Below are positions 47,786 to 64,000 of a stretch of DNA of 64,000 nucleotides, piece after piece. Source of the DNA: Sebastes aleutianus. Lineage: Eukaryota; Chordata; Actinopteri; Perciformes; Sebastidae. Below the pieces are notes generated by a model. That model was not told the origin of the DNA, made no database searches, and saw only the letters and a list, made by a program, of their open reading frames with translations. The DNA lies in contig CAKAKS010000031.1 in NCBI GenBank assembly GCA_916700875.1, positions 21,439,380 to 21,503,379 on the forward strand. The letters run 5' to 3'. The translations under genes and the position numbers were made by a program. Each line of letters opens with the position of its first letter. Within the stretch, counting starts at the first letter, position 1.

Positions 47786-49404
47786 CAGCGTAAGCCAACC
47801 AGAGGTAGAGTAGGGCGGGTCAAGCCTTCACCATGGTTGGAAAAAAAATATTGTGACCGGGAAGATCCGATGATGTAATTTTGCATAATAATTAGCCACA
47901 TGCTTCTGTTAAGGATAACAGGCTGTTGGGACATTTTTTGGACTGTTGGGGTTTTGGAAGAAACTATGGCATGGCAACGTCGCTAAAGCCAGTCCTCACT
48001 TAACTGTTCTCTCATTCTTCACGACTCCAACTAGCAGGGGGTCACTGACGGTGAACAAATTGTGAACGAGGTGTTCAGACTGAATTCAAACACATTTCTC
48101 AAAAGGACCACGTACCATTCCAATCCAACCTTCATTTGTCCAGGATGGGATGGGTCCTACCAATCCAAATCCAGATGTCTTATAACATTTGTTCCACACA
48201 GATCACCTTACTGCTTTTCATTGACTTCCAGTCCATGGTCGGGACTGAGACAGACTTAAAAACAAAGACGGTTACAATAAGTTTTCCAAGATGAAAATTT
48301 GGCACGAGTCATTGTAGGTAAAGATTGGGAGTTTTGTCTGGGTTAAGGAGAGTAAAGGCTTGGTCAAGAGCAGCAACAAGACTGTGGGAGTCTATAGAGG
48401 TTTCTATACAGTCCTGTAAGAGTAGAGTCAGCTGGATCCAATCCAGGCTTTTTCAGACCGGTCTCGTAGGTTCTCACACTTGTTTCTATCCAGCCAAAAT
48501 CACATTTTTAATCCCTTCCTTTTTTTTTTTTAAACCACCGAATCCAGAAGTGGAAGGGCTTCATGGGTTATGGTTGTTTCACTGAAATCATACTGTTTTG
48601 TTCGAGAAGAGGGTAAAGAAAAGAGAGATATTGAGGAAAAATAGGCAGGAAATGCCGGAGAGGATCACCACAACAGATCTCGACCTCGGTTCCAGGTGAG
48701 AAAACGAACGTTTTGGTGAAACTTTGGTGGCTGAGGACGTGTTTTCTATTTCTTACTGTAGGTTCTGGTGGCATTTTCAAAAACATACACACATCCTGTA
48801 ACTGCAAAGTTGGAATAGCCAAACAAAAAAACAAAAGGAATACTTCCGACAGCGATCATGAAAAATAAGTGAGGTACAGTCACAGTAACTGAGTTGTGGA
48901 TAACTCAGCGGAGGAGGACGCTAATAAATACCACAAAGAAGAGAAACAGGAGGGATCTTATAACGTTGTCTTCTTTTTTTGTGATAATCCCATCATCCTG
49001 TGTCATTAAGCCGAGGCGCTAGGCATTGGGTTTTTCTAGTTTTGTGTTTGAGGTTGAAGAGTCTAGAGGGGATTCAGTTTGAACTCCTACAGAAGCCCCT
49101 CCAGCCTTTGTCCTGTTCTTGGAGTTGATGCTGTGCTGCTGTAGTGTTTATCCTCTGTTTGATTCCCTTCTATCCTATCCCGGTCCCAAACAGTGGACAC
49201 TAGCCGAGGCCAGTAGAAACCAAACAAACTCAACCAAGCACAGATGGAGGTCTGATTCCACAGAGGCGTCTTCAAACCCAGATTGACCTGTTGCCGCCGT
49301 TATCTTATGGAGAGCAGGTGACATCAAGGCTTGAAGAAGGGTTCCAGACTGGATCGTGGCTGAGGGCTGGGCTGGGCTGGGCTGGGCTGGGCCGGTATTA
49401 GAGG
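47786..49404 (-). other. dcc: Sequence just downstream of dcc stop, probable 3' UTR
   Basis: Directly follows the dcc stop on the minus strand. It has no clear transposon and includes a short GCTGG tandem at 49365-49390. Vertebrate dcc transcripts have long 3' UTRs, so much of it is probably transcribed. The poly(A) site cannot be fixed from this sequence. Confidence 0.45.
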
Positions 49405-61169
<11,765 letters not shown>

Positions 61170-61280
61170 CTGGGTAAGAAAGAAAGAGTTCTGGTTTCTA
61201 ACATGATATTATACATGACAGTTTAGACCAGAAAATAATCTGGTGCTCGTCATTTGACACCACGCTTTGCTTTTGACATT

Positions 61281-61592
61281 TGGGGCCCTATCTTACACCC
61301 TGCAGTTGTAATTTTCATGCCCAGCGCAAGTAGCAAATGTACCTATGCAGGCGCACCTGGCTTTTAAAGTGAATGGGAGATGACACTCTTGTTGTTTTAA
61401 TTCCTGTTATGCCCAAAACACACCTATGATTAATTAAGAGACTAAACACAACCCCTTTGCCCCTTGCACCTTATTTTGCGCCAAGATTATGCGCCACTTA
61501 ACTATCAAAAGTGGAGTTGGACATGCCCTAAATGCACTTGCGTCATGCACTTTAGACCATGCGCTATGGATCGTTTAAATAGGGCCCATGGT
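61281..61592. mobile_element. MITE with GGGCCCTAT termini, in a dcc intron
   Basis: GGGCCCTATCTTACACCCTG at the left is mirrored by TTAAATAGGGCCCAT at the right. The interior has CTTTTAAAGTGAATGGGAGA and TTGCGCCAAGATTATGCGCC, sequence familiar from fish MITEs. Target duplication is not clear. Confidence 0.65.
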
Positions 61593-61993
61593 GTTTCTCG
61601 TCAATCGTTGTGGTTTTATCTTTAACAACAGAACTTCTGAGCAAACGTAAAACAAACTTGGATTGTAATCAAGCTGCAAGTCGAGATTTGAAAGACAAGT
61701 TAGAGCCAGAGTAAATTCAGTCAGCCGAGACTGAACTGTGAGTGATGTCAATGATTATTTTAGAGAATGTTTTAAAACCCTCGATTTCAAATCTGGTTGC
61801 CTGGGGCAACCCGGGCCAACTGTTAAAAACTGTCAGAAAGACGTGTTTCCTGAAAGCTGCTATTTAATATTGACGTCCATGTGAACACTGACAGGAACAG
61901 TTTGATCTGATAACACATATTGACTGATCTAAATGTTCACAGTTCACATGCAACTAAGAGACCATTGAACAGGAAACAGATCTGAGGCCTGAG

Positions 61994-62088
61994 CCATCCA
62001 TCCATCCATCCATCCATCCATCCATCCATCCATCCATCCATCCATCCATCCATCCATCCATCCATCCATCCATCCATCCATCCATCCA
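61994..62088 (+). repeat. (ATCC)n microsatellite
   Basis: About 24 uninterrupted tetramer units. Confidence 0.97.
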
Positions 62089-62500
62089 GCATTTTCAAAT
62101 TCACACTGTTCATTTAGCATCCATTCATCTATTCTATCATCCTTTCACTATATAACTAGAACCAAAATGCAAACAAATGACCAGATAAGTAAACCAACAA
62201 GGCAACAACTTGACCAACCACAGAAGGGAACAAACATCCAAGCAGCAGAACAAACAAATGAATGAACAAGAAAATAAATCAATAGATACATTCAACTACG
62301 TTGTCTCCACCACACAAATAACCATTCAGGGAGTCAGACTTAAGGATGCCTCTTTACAAAAGCGAGACAGAAAGTGAAAGAGAAACAACATGGAAGAGGA
62401 AAAATACGAGACAAAAGAGGGATGTCTAGTGTTTTTCCCTCCTCTCTGATTCCCTGAACAGCCTTGTGATGTCTGAACACATCCTCAGGCTTCTGCTACC
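62089..62500. other. dcc intron, nothing recognised
   Basis: A-rich sequence with AACAAAC / AACCAAC motifs. No exon or repeat family was identified. Confidence 0.4.
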
Positions 62501-62504
62501 CCGG

Positions 62505-62953
62505 CCCGTTCTCATTCCCAGGGCGTCAAATACCGAGGCAACGTCACGGCCGTCGGCGTTTGATACCGCTGCACAAGGCATCCTTTAGTGCCTGGATGAG
62601 ATGCACCGGGCTTTCCATTAACTAAAATGTAAACCTATCCACGGTATTAGTAAATGCTCAGAGAAAGTGCGCCGGGAGTGACAGTTTAAAGAGCGAAAAA
62701 GAAACATTAACGGCAGGCAGGAGGGGAGGTGGATGGGTACAACAAACACAAGGCTTTCATCCAGGAGACTTTCACGTTACAATCAGCTGTATGTTTGTGT
62801 CCCGTGTTCACAACGTTCAGTTTCATTTTCACTTTACAAACGTAGTAACTTTAAGCCCAACCATGTCGTTTTATCCTAAACCTAACTAAGTGGTGGCACC
62901 AAGGGGCGTGACAAAGCGGCAGTATGTGACAAGCTGGGATGAGAACAATCCCC
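62505..62953 (+). mobile_element. CCCGTTCTCATTCCCA MITE
   Basis: Starts GCCCGTTCTCATTCCCAGGG and ends GCTGGGATGAGAACAAT. It shares CGTCAAATACCGAGG, CATCCAGGAGACTTTC and CCTAAACCTAACTAAGTGG with the copy at 57476. Target duplication is not evident. Confidence 0.82.
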
Positions 62954-64000
62954 TTGCCTCTTTTCCTGCTCCTTCACTTCCTGATCAATAAACATCCATT
63001 CTCTTCCCCTGCGAAAATGAAACACCTGGAAATGCCTCGGTAGCAGCAAATTACACCTGAAAAAAGGAACATCACTTAAGAACAAGAACATTTCCTTTGT
63101 TACCCACAGTAACAGTCTGCTTCACAGTCTCCTGCTGCGCATAAAGATGTATTTCAAACTGTTTAATCATACTCTGCTTTGCTGTAAACGGCACGAAGAA
63201 AAGTAAAAAGAACATCCACCTTTGGATTCCAGCTGAGAATAATGAAGACAAACTCTAAATACTTCCATTACAGCAATTCTTCCCTTACAGCGATAAAGTC
63301 CTCAGTACCCTCCTGTGGTTCACCTGTACACTAACATAATCATATACCGTATACCCATATGTATGTAGATTGATCTGGTCATTATGAAAATGTTTTATTC
63401 AAGTGATAATCCAAATTATATGATTTTAGTTCATGAATTACAAATCCTTTCTACTTCACGTTCCTTGTTCTCAGTTAATTTCTGTGAAAATCAATCGGCA
63501 GAAAACTTTAAAATAATAAGAAATGAAGTGTTCAGTGAGTGGGGGAGTCGACCAGGGGTGGACGGGGACTGAAATTCAGCCCGGGACTTTGAGATGCAGT
63601 GGCACTTCAATGCGAGAGCCGAAATGTTTTTGGCGGTAATTTTAACAGTAATACAATTTTTGTGGTATAAAAGGTTTGCATATGGATGGTAGGGACATGT
63701 CTCCACCAATATTTTGGGAGGACAGAAATGTCCCTTCCAATATTTGACACTCATTGGCATTATCTTTGGAGTGACTCAGATTTATTTATTCATCCATCCA
63801 TCCAGTATTTCTTCATTGAAAGAAGAGCAAAGAACGACACTGAAGGCTTTTCTCGACGGATGAGATGTTCTCGCTCTTCTCCCGACTGGCTTCGGCAATA
63901 GTTTGATTGACAGATGGTTCATCCAATCACCTGCCAAGTGTTTTTTTGAAAGTGCCTGCCCTTTTTCAAACAGTTTCCAATGACGTCTTCTCAGATGGTT
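62954..64000 (-). other. dcc intron continuing beyond the window
   Basis: No exon with acceptor and donor signals and DCC-like coding was found, so the next upstream dcc exon probably lies past 64000. The small frames at 63384-63572 and 63491-63760 have no known domain. Confidence 0.45.

Overview
The window is nuclear DNA of a teleost fish, probably a percomorph. This is inferred from intron-split vertebrate genes with GT-AG junctions, long intergenic spaces, many dinucleotide microsatellites, and abundant short non-autonomous DNA transposons mixed with Tc1-like, LINE and LTR remnants. Only three genes can be supported. No bacterial, phage or CRISPR features are present.

Layout. (1) Positions 159-3904 (+) hold the last four coding exons of an EGF-CFC gene, tdgf1 (Cripto / one-eyed pinhead), a Nodal co-receptor; its start lies left of the window. 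(2) Positions 12126-15645 (+) hold a complete two-exon, 81-residue FAM240-family gene. It lies between two arms of a 0.65-kb inverted repeat (8750-9395 and 17568-18216). (3) Positions 15.6-49.4 kb contain no recognisable gene. This stretch holds a solo LTR inside a minisatellite, a Tc1 relic, a long-TIR foldback element, a 780-bp 30-mer minisatellite, TTAA-bounded and hAT-like MITEs, LINE 3' ends, and several repeat-free blocks that look like conserved non-coding sequence. (4) Positions 49405-61169 (-) hold the last two coding exons of dcc, the netrin receptor, separated by an 11.5-kb intron; the rest of dcc lies beyond 64000.

The three genes do not form one pathway. tdgf1 acts in Nodal signalling, dcc in axon guidance, and FAM240 proteins have no settled role. 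The gene-free interval between FAM240 and dcc is where dcc 3' UTR and distal regulatory sequence would be expected, but this is inference. Two MITE groups account for much of the interspersed sequence. One is hAT-like, with TAGGGCTGTCAA termini and an 8-bp target duplication. The other has termini resembling CCCGTTCTCATCCCA and an internal segment that appears to have expanded into the 30-bp minisatellite.
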